Assembly: GCA_949296305.1 (NCBI GenBank)
Contig: CASFOT010000081.1
Coordinates: 1-52,273, forward strand
DNA from: an uncultured Erysipelotrichaceae bacterium
Lineage (GTDB): Bacteria > Bacillota_I > Bacilli_A > Erysipelotrichales > Erysipelotrichaceae
DNA: 52,273 nt
Reading direction: 5' to 3'
Within the stretch, counting starts at the first letter, position 1, and each line of letters begins with the position of its first letter. The notes under the pieces were generated by a model. The model had not been told where the DNA came from and did not search any database. It worked only from the letters and a program-made list of their open reading frames with translations. The position numbers and the translations under genes are program-made. Shown piece after piece: positions 7,343 through 18,237 of the stretch.

Positions 7343-8545
7343 ATGGAAAGCAGAGATGTTGAAGCTGCGGCGAAGCGTCTGCAGGGAAAGATCCACAATA
7401 TCCACGTGAGCAGCTCACAGACGTTTTCGACGATGAGCGGCTGTGAGTTATATCTTAAATGTGAAAATCGTCAAAAGACGGGTTCGTTTAAAGTTAGAGG
7501 CGCTTATAACAAACTGGCTATATTGAAAGAAAATGGTGGTTGTGAACGCGTCATTGCGAGCAGTGCCGGCAATCATGCGCAAGGAGTGAGTTTTGCCAGC
7601 GCACAGTTAGGAATGCAAGCAACGATCGTTATGCCGAAAAGCACACCAATTGCCAAAGTGAGCGCAACGCAAGGGTACGGAGCGGAGGTCGTTTTGGCTG
7701 GTGACAATTATGATGAATGCTATGAAGAGGCAAAACGCATCCAAGAAGAGAAAAAAGCGATCTTCATTCATCCATTTGATGATGAAGATGTCATCGCCGG
7801 ACAGGGGACCATTGCTTATGAAATATTGCATGATCTGCCAAATTGTGATGTGATCGTCGTGCCGGCTGGCGGCGGAGGATTGCTGTCAGGTATCAGCTTT
7901 TATGCAAAACAGATCAATCCGCGGATTAAAATCGTTGGCGTGCAGGCGGAAGGCGCGGATGCGATCGTCCAGTCATTTAAACAAGGAAAACACTGTTCAA
8001 CAGCCAGTGTGAACACGATTGCCGATGGAATTGCCGTAATGAACCCTGGAGATCTTACAGTAAAGATGATCCAAGAAAACGTGGATGAAATGGTGACGGT
8101 CAGCGATGATGAAATCGCTTCAACGATCTTGCTGCTGCTGGAACGTGAAAAACAGGTCGTCGAACCGGCTGGTGCTTGTTCATTGGCAGCCGTGCTGAAT
8201 CACAAGATCGATGTAGAAGGAAAACGAGTGGTATGTGTCCTTTCCGGAGGAAATATCGACGTATCTTTTATTCATAAAGTCGTGGAAAAAGGTCTGGTTA
8301 CACGCGGACGAAATATGAAATTTAAAACACCGATGCTAGATGTTCCTGGATCATTGGAAAAAATGGCACATATCTTGCATGAAGCTAATGCAAATATCAT
8401 AGAAGTACGCTATGACCGCATTCAGGCCGACCTTAACCTGAATGAAACGATCATCCATATCGGTGTCGAAGTCAGCAGCAAAGAACATGGAGCGAAGATG
8501 ATCGCCATGTTGGAAGAAAATGGTTATGAGATCACATTAGAATAG
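7343..8545 (+). CDS. ilvA: Threonine ammonia-lyase (threonine deaminase) with ACT domain
   Basis: A 400-residue PLP enzyme converting L-threonine to 2-oxobutanoate, the entry step to isoleucine. The PLP lysine is Lys50 in KTGSFKVRGA. SAGNHAQG (about 73-80) and the glycine loop PAGGGGLLSG (about 173-182) hold the cofactor phosphate. The C-terminal 75 residues form one ACT-like domain (LDVPGSLEKMAHIL), the medium form shared with TdcB-like enzymes. As first gene of the attenuated ilv operon it is assigned a biosynthetic role rather than the catabolic one of TdcB. Start: GGAGG 8 nt upstream of ATG. Sixteen bases separate it from ilvB, so they are cotranscribed. Confidence 0.92.
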   Translation: MESRDVEAAAKRLQGKIHNIHVSSSQTFSTMSGCELYLKCENRQKTGSFKVRGAYNKLAILKENGGCERVIASSAGNHAQGVSFASAQLGMQATIVMPKSTPIAKVSATQGYGAEVVLAGDNYDECYEEAKRIQEEKKAIFIHPFDDEDVIAGQGTIAYEILHDLPNCDVIVVPAGGGGLLSGISFYAKQINPRIKIVGVQAEGADAIVQSFKQGKHCSTASVNTIADGIAVMNPGDLTVKMIQENVDEMVTVSDDEIASTILLLLEREKQVVEPAGACSLAAVLNHKIDVEGKRVVCVLSGGNIDVSFIHKVVEKGLVTRGRNMKFKTPMLDVPGSLEKMAHILHEANANIIEVRYDRIQADLNLNETIIHIGVEVSSKEHGAKMIAMLEENGYEITLE

Positions 8546-8560
8546 GGGAGGAAGAGCCGT

Positions 8561-10228
8561 ATGAAGATGAATGGTTCACAAATACTGATACAGGCATTGA
8601 TCGATCAGGGCGTTGATACGATCTTTGGTTATCCGGGAGGCTCTGTATTAAATATTTATGATGCGCTGTATGAACGACAAAATGATATTCGTCATATCCT
8701 GACATCCCATGAACAAGGGGCAGCGCATGCCGCAGATGGGTATGCGCGAAGCACTGGAAAGACCGGTGTCTGTTTAGCGACCAGCGGACCAGGTGCGACC
8801 AATCTGGTTACAGGTATTGCGACCGCTTATATGGACAGCGTACCAGTGGTAGCAATCACTGGTAATGTATCGAATGATCTGATCGGAAGGGATTCCTTTC
8901 AGGAAGTCAATATTGCAGGCATCACGATGCCGATCACAAAACATAATTTTATCGTACAAAATGTAGAAGATCTGGCTGCTACGGTACGAAAAGCGTTTAT
9001 CATCGCGAATTCTGGCCGCAAAGGTCCAGTGTTGATCGATATTCCTAAAGATGTGACAGCAGCCATCACAGAATATGTGCCGCTGCCAAAATTCCGGATC
9101 CGCAAATTGCCGAAAGTGGATGAAGTTGAGTTTGCCAATGCAATGGAAGTCATCAAAGAAGCAAAACGCCCTTTGATCTATGCAGGCGGCGGTATCATCA
9201 GTGCGAATGCAACAAGAGAATTATTGAAATTCTCGAAACAGATGGATATTCCGATTTGTACATCCATGATGGGGTTATCCGCAGTGCCATATGACTATGA
9301 TCTTTATTTAGGCATGGTCGGCATGCATGGAACACCTGTCGCGAATTATGCAACATTGAATGCTGATTTGATCATAGCGATCGGGGCGCGTTTCTCTGAT
9401 AGAGTAGCGGGCAACCGTGAAGAGTTTGGAAAAGGAGCAAAAATCATACATTTTGATATCGATGCTTCAGAGATCTCTAAAAATGTACATTCGGATATTT
9501 CGATCGTTGGTGATGCACGTTATATTTTGAAGCATATGATCGCCGTGATGCCGACAACGAAGCGGACAGAGTGGACAAAGACGTTAAAAGATTTCAAAAC
9601 CAAGATCGGACTTCCAAAGCCAAAAGCGGGCGATGGCGTGGATCCAAGAGATCTGGCTTTGACCTTGCATACGATCGTCGGTGAAGATGCGATCATCGTT
9701 ACCGATGTTGGCCAGCATCAAATGATCATGGCACAGTATTATCAATTTTCTCGTCCGCGCAGCTTTATCAGTTCCTGCGGTTTAGGAACGATGGGCTTTG
9801 GCTTAGGTGCTGCAATCGGCACAAAGATCGCCAATCCAAATCGGCCTGTTATTTTGGTCAGCGGGGATGGCAGCTTCCATATGAACATGAATGAAATGGC
9901 AACTGCAGTTACACAGAAATTGCCGATCGTTGTTTTGATCTTTAATAACCATGTGCTCGGCATGGTACGTCAATGGCAGACATTGTTCTATGAACATCGC
10001 TATTCACAAACAACGATTGACCGTCAGACAGATTATGTGAAGCTAGCTGAAGCATTTGGCGGAAAAGGGCTTCGCATCAAGACGCGCCATGATATCCTGC
10101 CAGTGATGAGAGAAGCATTAGCAAGCAATGTTCCTTGTATCGTCGATTGCTGGATCGATAAAGATGATTGTGTATATCCGATCATTCCACCTGGAAAGAG
10201 CGCTAAAGATATCATTATTGGAAATTAG
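8561..10228 (+). CDS. ilvB: Acetolactate synthase large (catalytic) subunit
   Basis: A 555-residue thiamine-diphosphate enzyme condensing pyruvate with pyruvate or 2-oxobutanoate, the committed step for valine/leucine and isoleucine. The N-terminal Pyr domain carries the catalytic glutamate Glu51 in SHEQGAAHAADGYAR. A central FAD-type domain follows, and the C-terminal PP domain has the ThDP/Mg motif GDGSFHMNMNE ending in NN. GMVRQWQ is the characteristic AHAS segment with the Trp/Gln near the active site that distinguishes it from catabolic ALS. Length is usual. The paired regulatory subunit gene starts 11 bp downstream. Start supported by GGGGAGG upstream. Confidence 0.95.
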   Translation: MKMNGSQILIQALIDQGVDTIFGYPGGSVLNIYDALYERQNDIRHILTSHEQGAAHAADGYARSTGKTGVCLATSGPGATNLVTGIATAYMDSVPVVAITGNVSNDLIGRDSFQEVNIAGITMPITKHNFIVQNVEDLAATVRKAFIIANSGRKGPVLIDIPKDVTAAITEYVPLPKFRIRKLPKVDEVEFANAMEVIKEAKRPLIYAGGGIISANATRELLKFSKQMDIPICTSMMGLSAVPYDYDLYLGMVGMHGTPVANYATLNADLIIAIGARFSDRVAGNREEFGKGAKIIHFDIDASEISKNVHSDISIVGDARYILKHMIAVMPTTKRTEWTKTLKDFKTKIGLPKPKAGDGVDPRDLALTLHTIVGEDAIIVTDVGQHQMIMAQYYQFSRPRSFISSCGLGTMGFGLGAAIGTKIANPNRPVILVSGDGSFHMNMNEMATAVTQKLPIVVLIFNNHVLGMVRQWQTLFYEHRYSQTTIDRQTDYVKLAEAFGGKGLRIKTRHDILPVMREALASNVPCIVDCWIDKDDCVYPIIPPGKSAKDIIIGN

Positions 10229-10239
10229 GAGGTGAACAC

Positions 10240-10731
10240 ATGGAAAGAAAAGTTTTATCGCTGTTGGTAGCGAATCAATTTGGTGTGTTGACCCGAGTGA
10301 GCAATTTGTTTGGACAGCGAGGATTCAACATTGATTCGCTTGCTGTTGGGGAGACAGAAAATCCGCGATTTTCACGGATCACGATCACAACGCATGGTAA
10401 CGAGGCGATCATCAATCAGATCAAGCTTCAGCTGGCTAAGCTGGAAGATGTGAAGAATGTCATGGAAATACCTCAGGAACAATTATTTATCCGTGAGGTC
10501 GTATTGATCAAATGTGAACCAAAAGAAAAACAGATTCCTGCATTTTTGCATACGGTCGAAGATTTTGGCGGCCGCTGTCAGATCATCGAAGGCGTTACAT
10601 ATGTCGTTGAATTGACAGATACACCAGACAGCATCAATTATTTTATTGAAGAACTGCACGAGTACCATATTACTGAGATCAGCCGTACAGGCGGAGTTGC
10701 TTTGCAGTTATCAAAGGAAACGGTATATTAA
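10240..10731 (+). CDS. ilvN: Acetolactate synthase small (regulatory) subunit
   Basis: A 163-residue regulatory subunit that binds IlvB, raises its activity and confers valine feedback inhibition. The N-terminal ACT domain begins KVLSLLVANQFGVLTRVSNLFGQRGFNIDSL, covering roughly residues 3-78, and contains the conserved valine-site N-x-G-V-L. The C-terminal IlvH-type domain spans about 85-160. Length is the standard 160-ish residues (IlvH form). AGGAGGTG lies just before the ATG, the strongest Shine-Dalgarno in the operon, consistent with good expression relative to ilvB. It lies between ilvB (11 bp) and ilvC (54 bp). Confidence 0.94.
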   Translation: MERKVLSLLVANQFGVLTRVSNLFGQRGFNIDSLAVGETENPRFSRITITTHGNEAIINQIKLQLAKLEDVKNVMEIPQEQLFIREVVLIKCEPKEKQIPAFLHTVEDFGGRCQIIEGVTYVVELTDTPDSINYFIEELHEYHITEISRTGGVALQLSKETVY

Positions 10732-11781
<1,050 letters not shown>

Positions 11782-11792
11782 GTGGTGAGAAT

Positions 11793-13457
11793 ATGACTAG
11801 ACCAAGTGACAGAGTGCTTAAAGGAGATTCCTGTGCACCACAGCGTTCTTTGTTTTATGCATTAGGGCTCACGGAAGAAGAACTTTCCCGCCCATTGATC
11901 GGGGTCGTTTCCGCCTACAGTGAGATCGTTCCTGGACATCTGCATCTGGATAAGATCACAGAAGCAGTCAAGGCGGGGATCCGCCTGGCTGGAGGAACAC
12001 CGATCATGGTGCCGGCTATTGGCGTATGCGATGGAATCGCTATGGGTCATGTTGGAATGAAATATTCGCTGGCTTCTCGTGAATTGATCGCAGACAGCGT
12101 AGAAACGATGGCAAATGCCCATGGATTTGACGGTTTGGTACTGGTACCAAACTGTGATAAGATCGTACCTGGCATGTTGATGGGGGCTTTACGTGTCAAT
12201 CTGCCAGCAGTCGTAATGAGTGGCGGAGCGATGCTGCCAGGGAATGATAAGGGAAAAGACATGAGCTTATCGACGATGTTTGAAGCGGTAGGTGCCAAAA
12301 AAGCTGGATTGATCGATCAGGATGAATTGACATATATCGAACAGAACGCCTGCCCAGGCTGTGGATCTTGCTCCGGAATGTTTACCGCAAACTCTATGAA
12401 TTGCTTATGTGAGGTTTTAGGTATTGCTCTTCCAGGCAATGGAACGATTCCTGCTGTTTATTCAGGCCGTATGCAGCTAGCGAAAAAAGCGGGCATGGCC
12501 GTGATGAAGATGGTGGAACAAAATATCCGTCCGCGTGATATCGTCAATGAAAAATCACTGCGCAACGGATTGGCTTGTGATATGGCATTAGGATGTTCTT
12601 CTAATACGGTGCTTCACCTTTTAGCGATCGCGAAAGAAGCACAGGTGGATATTGATCTGAACATGATCAATGAAATCTCACAGTCAACACCAAATCTATG
12701 TAAATTAGCTCCTGCCGGACCAGATCACATCGTGGATCTCTACCGTGCAGGCGGTGTTCAGGCCGTGATGAAAGAATTGCAGAAAAAAGGACTGATCGAT
12801 GACTCACTGATGACCGTAACCGGAAAGAGCATCAAGGAAAATCTTGAAAAGGTACAGAATTTGGATCATCATATCATCAAAGATATCGAATCACCGAATT
12901 CACCTACCGGAGGTATTGCCGTTTTATTCGGAAACATCGCACCGAAAGGATGTGTCGTAAAACGCAGTGCAGTTGATCCTTCCATGTTGAAACATACAGG
13001 TCCTGCTCGTGTGTTTGACAGTGAAGAAGAAGCGATTGATGCGATTTATAATGGAAAGATTGTCAAAGGGGACGTGGTCGTCATTCGCTATGAAGGACCA
13101 AAAGGCGGACCAGGCATGCGCGAGATGCTGAATCCGACCAGTGCTTTGGCAGGCATGAAGCTAGATAAAGATGTTGCCTTGATCACGGATGGTCGTTTCT
13201 CCGGCGCAACACGTGGGGCGGCAATCGGTCATGTCTCACCAGAGGCAGCAAGCAAAGGACCAATTGCGGTCATCCAAGAAGGGGAATTGATCGACATTGA
13301 CATCAATGCAGGTACGATCCATCTACAGATCAGCGAAGAAGAAATGCAAAAACGATTGGATGCATGGCAGGAGCCAGAACCAAAAGTCACAGATGGCTGG
13401 CTGGCACGTTATGCACGTCTGGTTGCTTCTGCTGATGAAGGAGCCGTATTGAAATAA
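11793..13457 (+). CDS. ilvD: Dihydroxy-acid dehydratase
   Basis: A 554-residue Fe-S dehydratase making the 2-keto acids of valine and isoleucine from their dihydroxy precursors. Cluster and substrate signatures are [11 protein letters not shown] (about 118-128) and [18 protein letters not shown] (about 187-204). The C-terminal GGPGMREML and [10 protein letters not shown] motifs are also present. Length is standard. It starts 11 bp after ilvC with a modest GGTGAG site and ends the operon before a terminator at 13464. The operon stops at the keto acids: no branched-chain aminotransferase (ilvE) and no leu genes are present here, so the last step must be encoded elsewhere. Confidence 0.95.
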   Translation: MTRPSDRVLKGDSCAPQRSLFYALGLTEEELSRPLIGVVSAYSEIVPGHLHLDKITEAVKAGIRLAGGTPIMVPAIGVCDGIAMGHVGMKYSLASRELIADSVETMANAHGFDGLVLVPNCDKIVPGMLMGALRVNLPAVVMSGGAMLPGNDKGKDMSLSTMFEAVGAKKAGLIDQDELTYIEQNACPGCGSCSGMFTANSMNCLCEVLGIALPGNGTIPAVYSGRMQLAKKAGMAVMKMVEQNIRPRDIVNEKSLRNGLACDMALGCSSNTVLHLLAIAKEAQVDIDLNMINEISQSTPNLCKLAPAGPDHIVDLYRAGGVQAVMKELQKKGLIDDSLMTVTGKSIKENLEKVQNLDHHIIKDIESPNSPTGGIAVLFGNIAPKGCVVKRSAVDPSMLKHTGPARVFDSEEEAIDAIYNGKIVKGDVVVIRYEGPKGGPGMREMLNPTSALAGMKLDKDVALITDGRFSGATRGAAIGHVSPEAASKGPIAVIQEGELIDIDINAGTIHLQISEEEMQKRLDAWQEPEPKVTDGWLARYARLVASADEGAVLK

Positions 13458-13463
13458 GAGATA

Positions 13464-13488
13464 AGGGGCAGGAGACTGCTCCTTTTTA
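13464..13488 (+). terminator. Terminator of the ilv operon
   Basis: AGGGGCAG, loop GAGA, CTGCTCCT, then TTTTT. One G-T pair; directly follows ilvD. Confidence 0.8.
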
Positions 13489-13503
13489 TAAGAGAGGTCA
13501 TAG

Positions 13504-13998
13504 ATGAATAGTATATTTGAACGTACAAGCGTACGAAGTTATAAAGCCCAACGTTTAAAGAAAGAAGAAGTACAGCAAATTTTACAAGCTGCTTTTTGTG
13601 CACCAAGTGCAAGAAATGCGCAGCCTTGGTATTTCATTGTCATACAAGATAAAGGAAAATTAGAAAAACTCAGTCATTTTTCTCCTTATGCTTCTTTTTT
13701 GAAAGAGGCAGCGATGGGCATGATCGTTTGCGGAGATCTTTCAAAGAATGCAAGCATTGACTATTGCCAACAAGATTGTGCTGCAGCAACGCAAAATATG
13801 CTGATCGAAGCAAAGAAATTAGGAATCGGCACTTGTTGGTTAGGTGGTTATCCGAATGAAGACCGTGTTTCATATCTTCGCGAACAAATGCAGATCAAAG
13901 AACCGCTCATACCTTTGTGGATGATTTCTTTCGGCTATCCAAAAGAAGAACCAGCGATCAAAGATAAATGGGACGATTCAAAGATCCGTTTTGAATAA
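13504..13998 (+). CDS. Nitroreductase-family flavoprotein
   Basis: A 164-residue short member of the nitroreductase (FMN/FAD-dependent NAD(P)H oxidoreductase) family. The start RTSVRSYK is the conserved FMN phosphate-binding segment, followed by AAFCAPSARNAQPWYFIVI, a classic family pattern. GIGTCWLGG and ISFGYPKEE form the second FMN site and C-terminal extension. The length is near the lower limit, typical of the Firmicutes/Archaea subfamily. It reduces quinones, nitro-compounds or flavins; the physiological substrate is unknown. It begins 15 bp after the ilv terminator with GAGAGG upstream, so it is probably transcribed partly by readthrough from ilv, as no separate strong promoter was recognised. 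Confidence 0.88.
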   Translation: MNSIFERTSVRSYKAQRLKKEEVQQILQAAFCAPSARNAQPWYFIVIQDKGKLEKLSHFSPYASFLKEAAMGMIVCGDLSKNASIDYCQQDCAAATQNMLIEAKKLGIGTCWLGGYPNEDRVSYLREQMQIKEPLIPLWMISFGYPKEEPAIKDKWDDSKIRFE

Positions 13999-14003
13999 AA
14001 AGC

Positions 14004-14046
14004 AAAAAGTCCATTGGTCGATTTTTTCAGACCATTGGACTTTTTT
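14004..14046. terminator. Bidirectional terminator between convergent genes
   Basis: A 16-bp stem with a single mismatch (AAAAAGTCCA...TGGTC against GACCA...TGGACTTTTTT) and T-runs on both strands, lying between the nitroreductase gene and the minus-strand membrane-protein gene. Confidence 0.85.
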
Positions 14047-14052
14047 AAATCG

Positions 14053-14919
14053 TTACTTTTCTGATTTTGCATATGTTTGATATAGCCAGCAGACGCGGTA
14101 CCCATCATTGTCTGCACTGTGATAAGCTAAAATAAAGGATAAGAGCGAACTGTGCACAGAGAGGCAAAGGCCGTATGCATAGATCGCAGAAGAGGAAAAG
14201 ACAGTCAAAGGAATTTCAATCATATCAAACAGTCCGACACAGCAGAGGGCTGATAAAGACAGCAAAGCTAAGTTCAACAAGAACCATAGCATCAAATTTA
14301 TGAATTTGGAGCGGATCTTAAGAAAATGAAAGAGGATGGCTGGAATGAGTGCTGTTAAAGAAAAGATTGCTAAAGCGATCAGACAGGCAGCTGAGGAGAG
14401 CTCAGCCGGAATTTTAAAGAAGCCGCATTCCGCCAAAAAGAAGTATATGCCGGTTATTAAGAGAAAAGAGAGTGGCAGCAGCAATCCGAAACGAAGGATG
14501 TGATTGTTCATCCGTTTGATTTCTGAGATTGTCTGATGCAGGTGGATGTTGAGCAAGATCTGCTGTTTTTGTTCCTTTGACAGACTGCTGCAATGCTCAT
14601 CCATGGTGTTGAACATAGACCATAACGGTCCATCTTGATATAAAAATTGAAGCGTTTTTCTTGTTGATGCATGCGCAGATGGATCAACCGGTCGTGGCGG
14701 CAGGATCCGTGCCTGAAGCTGATGAAGTGCATGATGGAGCTCAATTTCTGTTTGTGCTGTGATGATTCGTTCTTTAGCTTTGTCGATCGAGCGGATCAAA
14801 GCTTCATTGCGTTTGCTTTTGTGTGTATAAAAGTAAATGCAGAGAGAGCAGAATACCGACAAAATGATGATCATTGCACAAATGATGATCAGAAATTTCC
14901 AAAAATCTTTTTCATACAT
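14053..14919 (-). CDS. Multipass membrane protein of unknown function
   Basis: A 288-residue protein I do not recognise. Residues 7-31 form an N-terminal membrane helix. A soluble, mostly helical stretch (about 33-138, with the IDKAKERIITAQTEIELHHALHQLQ coiled-coil-like region) follows, then about four membrane helices between 142 and 268. The loop has many histidines, but no metal motif is obvious. Start: AAAGGAG 12 nt before ATG. A promoter with extended -10 TGTTATAAT (minus strand, -10 at 14944-14949) lies upstream. It is a single-gene unit convergent with the nitroreductase gene. Function cannot be assigned. Confidence 0.75.
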   Translation of the reverse strand: MYEKDFWKFLIIICAMIIILSVFCSLCIYFYTHKSKRNEALIRSIDKAKERIITAQTEIELHHALHQLQARILPPRPVDPSAHASTRKTLQFLYQDGPLWSMFNTMDEHCSSLSKEQKQQILLNIHLHQTISEIKRMNNHILRFGLLLPLSFLLITGIYFFLAECGFFKIPAELSSAACLIALAIFSLTALIPAILFHFLKIRSKFINLMLWFLLNLALLSLSALCCVGLFDMIEIPLTVFSSSAIYAYGLCLSVHSSLLSFILAYHSADNDGYRVCWLYQTYAKSEK

Positions 14920-15089
14920 GTAAGATCACTCCTTTTTGTATTATTATAACAAATCTTTTTTTCTGTTGTGAATTTCCATGCAAAGCATCCAAGCAAAAAC
15001 TTCACGGATCGTTCACTAGTTTTTCATTTGTTGTTCCTTTACTTTTCGAACGGTTTTTCTTATGCTTGATATATCATGAGGGGGAATAT

Positions 15090-15734
15090 ATGGTGTTAAG
15101 AGAGAAAATCGGCATCCTGGCACTCACCTTGCTTTTGACCGGCTGCAGCAATGTCAAAGAAGTTGAAACGGAAAAGATGGAAGAAGTGTCCTATGATACA
15201 TATCGGGAAGTCATTGAGCGATTAGATCAGGTAAACAGTTATCATGTCACAACACAATCCTATGATCACGAATATGCAAGTGAGTATCAGTATTTGGAAG
15301 AGGCAGAATCGGATGTCACCGTGGGAGAAGTCAGTGATGCTGCACAAGAAACGATTCGAATGTATTTTGTTTATGAAGACGGAACAAAAGAAGATGTGAC
15401 TTGCAATTCAACAGAATTAGCGGATGGGGATCAAACAAAGGGCTGCACGCTCATTCATCAATTCAGTGATGAAACGCTTCTATATAGCGATGGATATGAG
15501 ACAAGCACCGAATCCAGAATGTCTGCACATTATTTTATGATAATGGAAAATTTGGAAGAGGCTGCTTATTCAAAACAAGGAAATACATGGACGATCAAGG
15601 GAACTTCAGATGCGGACAATGATTATATTGCGACATTAACGGTAGATGAAGAAGGTTATCCAAAGACGTTTACATATGCGTATGATTCTTTAGGAATTTC
15701 AATGACTCGAACCGTAAGTGAGATCAAAGATTAA
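15090..15734 (+). CDS. Putative lipoprotein, unknown function
   Basis: A 214-residue exported lipoprotein. The N terminus is a short positively charged segment followed by ILALTLLLTGC, a type II signal peptide with lipobox L-L-T-G-C giving cleavage before the Cys at about residue 21. The mature part is very acidic (rich in Glu, Asp, Thr and Tyr) and looks beta-rich, resembling lipoproteins that carry a LolA/LppX-like fold, though no family was recognised. The start at 15090 is preferred because GAGGGGG lies 4-10 nt before it; the longer frame from TTG at 15066 lacks a ribosome binding site. It stands alone between divergent and terminator-separated neighbours. Confidence 0.78.
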   Translation: MVLREKIGILALTLLLTGCSNVKEVETEKMEEVSYDTYREVIERLDQVNSYHVTTQSYDHEYASEYQYLEEAESDVTVGEVSDAAQETIRMYFVYEDGTKEDVTCNSTELADGDQTKGCTLIHQFSDETLLYSDGYETSTESRMSAHYFMIMENLEEAAYSKQGNTWTIKGTSDADNDYIATLTVDEEGYPKTFTYAYDSLGISMTRTVSEIKD

Positions 15735-15735
15735 A

Positions 15736-15764
15736 AAACAGCACGGAATGGTGCTGCTTTTTCG
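15736..15764 (+). terminator. Terminator of the lipoprotein gene
   Basis: CAGCAC (15739-15744), loop GGAATG, GTGCTG (15751-15756), then CTTTTTC. Confidence 0.7.
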
Positions 15765-15826
15765 GTAATAAAAGATTAGGAAAAAAGAGTATCCTGAGGG
15801 ATTGTTTTCTTTTTTTGTCAGAGTTA

Positions 15827-15835
15827 TGCTATAAT
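15827..15835 (+). promoter_or_regulatory. Extended -10 promoter of the flippase operon
   Basis: TGCTATAAT contains a perfect -10 with the TGn extension; no good -35 is present 17 bp upstream (TTTCTT). Predicted start near 15842. Confidence 0.65.
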
Positions 15836-15853
15836 TCGTAAAAGGGACATACA

Positions 15854-15883
15854 GCTTGTTTCTTAATCATGTAAGAAACAAGC
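15854..15883 (+). repeat. 12-bp perfect inverted repeat in the flippase 5' leader
   Basis: GCTTGTTTCTTA (15854-15865), 6-nt loop ATCATG, TAAGAAACAAGC (15872-15883). No T-run follows, so it is not a terminator. It starts about 12 nt after the predicted transcription start. Confidence 0.75.
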
Positions 15884-15930
15884 ATGCAGGTTTATATGAA
15901 CAAAGAGAATACGGAGAGGAGTTTGTTGAT

Positions 15931-17550
15931 ATGAGCAACAAGAAACAATCCTTGCTCGTAGGTGGATTGATCAGCAGTGCAGGCATGTTTTTTGCGAAAG
16001 CGATCGGTGTGCTCTATGCAATTCCATTTAACTCGATCATGGAAACGACGACCAATATCAATTTATATGGTTTTGCTTATCAGATCTATAATTACTTGTT
16101 AAATATTGCGTTAGCGGGATTTCCATTTGCAGTATCTGCATTGGTTGCCAAATATTCTACCTTAAATCATTATCGAACGGTATTATTGGTCCGAAAGCTT
16201 TCTCATTCGATGATGATGATGGCCGGATTGATCATGATGGTCTTGGTCATCGCTTTTTCAGGCATATTAGCACCTTTGATGACCAGAATTGGTGTAGATG
16301 AGATGCAGCGTGTATTGATCATCTTATCGCTGGCTTTATTTTTTGTTCCGATCCTTTCGGTAACGCGCGGTTTTTATCAAGGACTCAAAGATATGGAAGT
16401 CTATGCCGCTTCCCAGGTTTTGGAACAAGTGGGACGTGTTGCTTTTCTTTTAGGAACAAGCTCCATTGCGATTTATATTTTTCATATGGATCGGGTCTGG
16501 GCTGTTTATTTTGGCGTTCTATCAACGAGCGTTGCGGCAATCTTGGCTATCACACATTTGAAATTTTATGATCGCAAAACGATGCCGATGATCCGCAAGA
16601 AAGCAAAAACAGATACAGAAACTTTTGAAAAGAAAGTGATCTTTAAAGAGCTTGTGCTTGTCGCCATGCCGTTTTTGTTTGTAGCCTTGCTGGGTTACAG
16701 CGATAATATCATCAATTCGCTGTTTGTGACCAATGGCTTGCTCGCTAGCGGCATGAGCGCAGCGGAAGCAGAGATCTATACGCAATCGATCAATTACGGA
16801 ACCTTGAAGCTCGTGTCGATTCCGATGATCTTGGCACCGGGATTTAGTGCAGCGATCTTGCCGATGATCACGACGTACCTGACAGAAAATAATTTAAAGA
16901 AAGTATCAAGGTCGATCAGCGAGTGTGTGGAGAGCGTGATCTATATTTGTACACCGCTTTGCTGCTGTTTGTTTCTTTATGCGAAACCGCTGTATGATAC
17001 ATTATTTCCGCCAGAAAAAGGGCTGGATATCTGTGCGTACGTATTGCAATGGTATTCGGTAGAAACGTTTTTTGCTACTCTTTCACCGATCTTTACTTCG
17101 ATCGTCATGGCTGTTGGCATGCGTCATAAAAAATTGAAATATTCCAGCATCATTACGGTGATGAAGTTATGCATTACCTATCCGATGATCTGTATCTTTG
17201 GTTTTGAAGGATTGGTGATGTCCAGCATCTTTACCTACACGATCTATATCGGTGTTGATTACTTCTTATTATCAAAACATTTTCATGTCCGCTGGAAATA
17301 TACATGGCGGCGGCTTCTGTTAATCTTATTATCATTGATCCCTGCTGCATTGGTCTTCTTCTTGTTTAACTGGATAGGAATTGATGGCTATGGACATGGC
17401 AAGCTGATCAATTTCATACAGATGGCTGTTAGCGGTGTATGTGTGTTAGGCACTTATTTTGGCGTTACTTATCTTTTTGGCCTGCCACAGTTGATCCTGC
17501 ATCTGGATCTGCGCCGCTTATGGAAGAAAGTGAGGGGTTCACGTGGCTGA
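15931..17550 (+). CDS. MurJ/SpoVB-like lipid-linked oligosaccharide flippase
   Basis: A 539-residue membrane protein with about 14 transmembrane helices of the MOP superfamily polysaccharide-transport branch. The start [26 protein letters not shown] and the [16 protein letters not shown] motif are typical of the YtgP/SpoVB group. These proteins flip undecaprenyl-linked cell-wall precursors such as lipid II across the membrane. The start ATG at 15931 is preceded by GGAGAGGAG. The reading frame runs further upstream to 15856, but that part codes for the inverted repeat and has no start signal. The stop overlaps the acyltransferase gene by 8 nt, so both are one operon and probably act in envelope polysaccharide synthesis. 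Confidence 0.85.
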   Translation: MSNKKQSLLVGGLISSAGMFFAKAIGVLYAIPFNSIMETTTNINLYGFAYQIYNYLLNIALAGFPFAVSALVAKYSTLNHYRTVLLVRKLSHSMMMMAGLIMMVLVIAFSGILAPLMTRIGVDEMQRVLIILSLALFFVPILSVTRGFYQGLKDMEVYAASQVLEQVGRVAFLLGTSSIAIYIFHMDRVWAVYFGVLSTSVAAILAITHLKFYDRKTMPMIRKKAKTDTETFEKKVIFKELVLVAMPFLFVALLGYSDNIINSLFVTNGLLASGMSAAEAEIYTQSINYGTLKLVSIPMILAPGFSAAILPMITTYLTENNLKKVSRSISECVESVIYICTPLCCCLFLYAKPLYDTLFPPEKGLDICAYVLQWYSVETFFATLSPIFTSIVMAVGMRHKKLKYSSIITVMKLCITYPMICIFGFEGLVMSSIFTYTIYIGVDYFLLSKHFHVRWKYTWRRLLLILLSLIPAALVFFLFNWIGIDGYGHGKLINFIQMAVSGVCVLGTYFGVTYLFGLPQLILHLDLRRLWKKVRGSRG

Positions 17551-18235
17551 TCTGAAAAAAGCAGCATCCCGATTTTATCGCTATTTATATAAACGACGAT
17601 TAAAATATAAAGGACTCTTGCAATATCATGGAAAATGCACGATCAGTAAATCTTGTACGTTTGAGGGGAATAACCTGATATGGGACCGCACCCGTTTGAA
17701 TCATGTTCATATGGGATTTGGTTCCTTTACCGGCAGTGATTGTTATTTCTGCAATACACGGATCGGCAGATATTGTTCGATCGGGAATTATGTGACGGTT
17801 GCATTAGGTATCCATCCGACCAAGGACTATGTATGCAATCATCCGGCATTTTATTCGACGTTAAAACAAGTTGGTTTTACTTATGCAAAAGATCAGACAT
17901 TTCCGGATACAAAATTTGTTGATGAAGAAGCAAATTTGGCTGTGTGTATCGAGGATGGTGTATGGATCGGTAATAATGCATTGATCTTGAATGGCGTGAC
18001 GATCAAAGAAGGAGCAATCATTGCTGCTGGAGCTGTTGTCACAAAGGATGTAGGGCCATATGAGATCGTCGGCGGTGTACCTGCACGAAAGATCAGGGAT
18101 CGTTTTAATGAAGAACAAAAGCAGTTTCTGCTGGATTTTAAGCTTTATGAAAAAGACCCGTTGTTTTACAGCGAACATGTAGAAGAAATGCAGCATATTG
18201 AGACATTTATACAAAGGATGAAAGAAAAAGAGTGA
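17543..18235 (+). CDS. Hexapeptide-repeat O-acetyltransferase (CatB/WbbJ-like)
   Basis: A 230-residue left-handed beta-helix acyltransferase. Hexapeptide repeats start around residue 40 ([22 protein letters not shown]). An inserted loop with the catalytic-type histidines ([13 protein letters not shown]) follows, then the terminal coils [19 protein letters not shown] and [12 protein letters not shown], characteristic of CatB-related O-acetyltransferases acting on sugars or small molecules with acetyl-CoA. It starts with GTG (17543) behind GAGGGG and overlaps the flippase by 8 nt. The context suggests O-acetylation of a cell-envelope glycan; the exact acceptor is unknown. GTGA overlap at its end couples it to the next gene. 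Confidence 0.85.
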   Translation: MADLKKAASRFYRYLYKRRLKYKGLLQYHGKCTISKSCTFEGNNLIWDRTRLNHVHMGFGSFTGSDCYFCNTRIGRYCSIGNYVTVALGIHPTKDYVCNHPAFYSTLKQVGFTYAKDQTFPDTKFVDEEANLAVCIEDGVWIGNNALILNGVTIKEGAIIAAGAVVTKDVGPYEIVGGVPARKIRDRFNEEQKQFLLDFKLYEKDPLFYSEHVEEMQHIETFIQRMKEKE

Positions 18236-18237
18236 AA

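Noticed and set aside
15856-15930. N-terminal extension of the flippase
   Set aside because: It encodes the perfect inverted repeat and lacks a ribosome binding site; MSNKKQ at 15931 has one.
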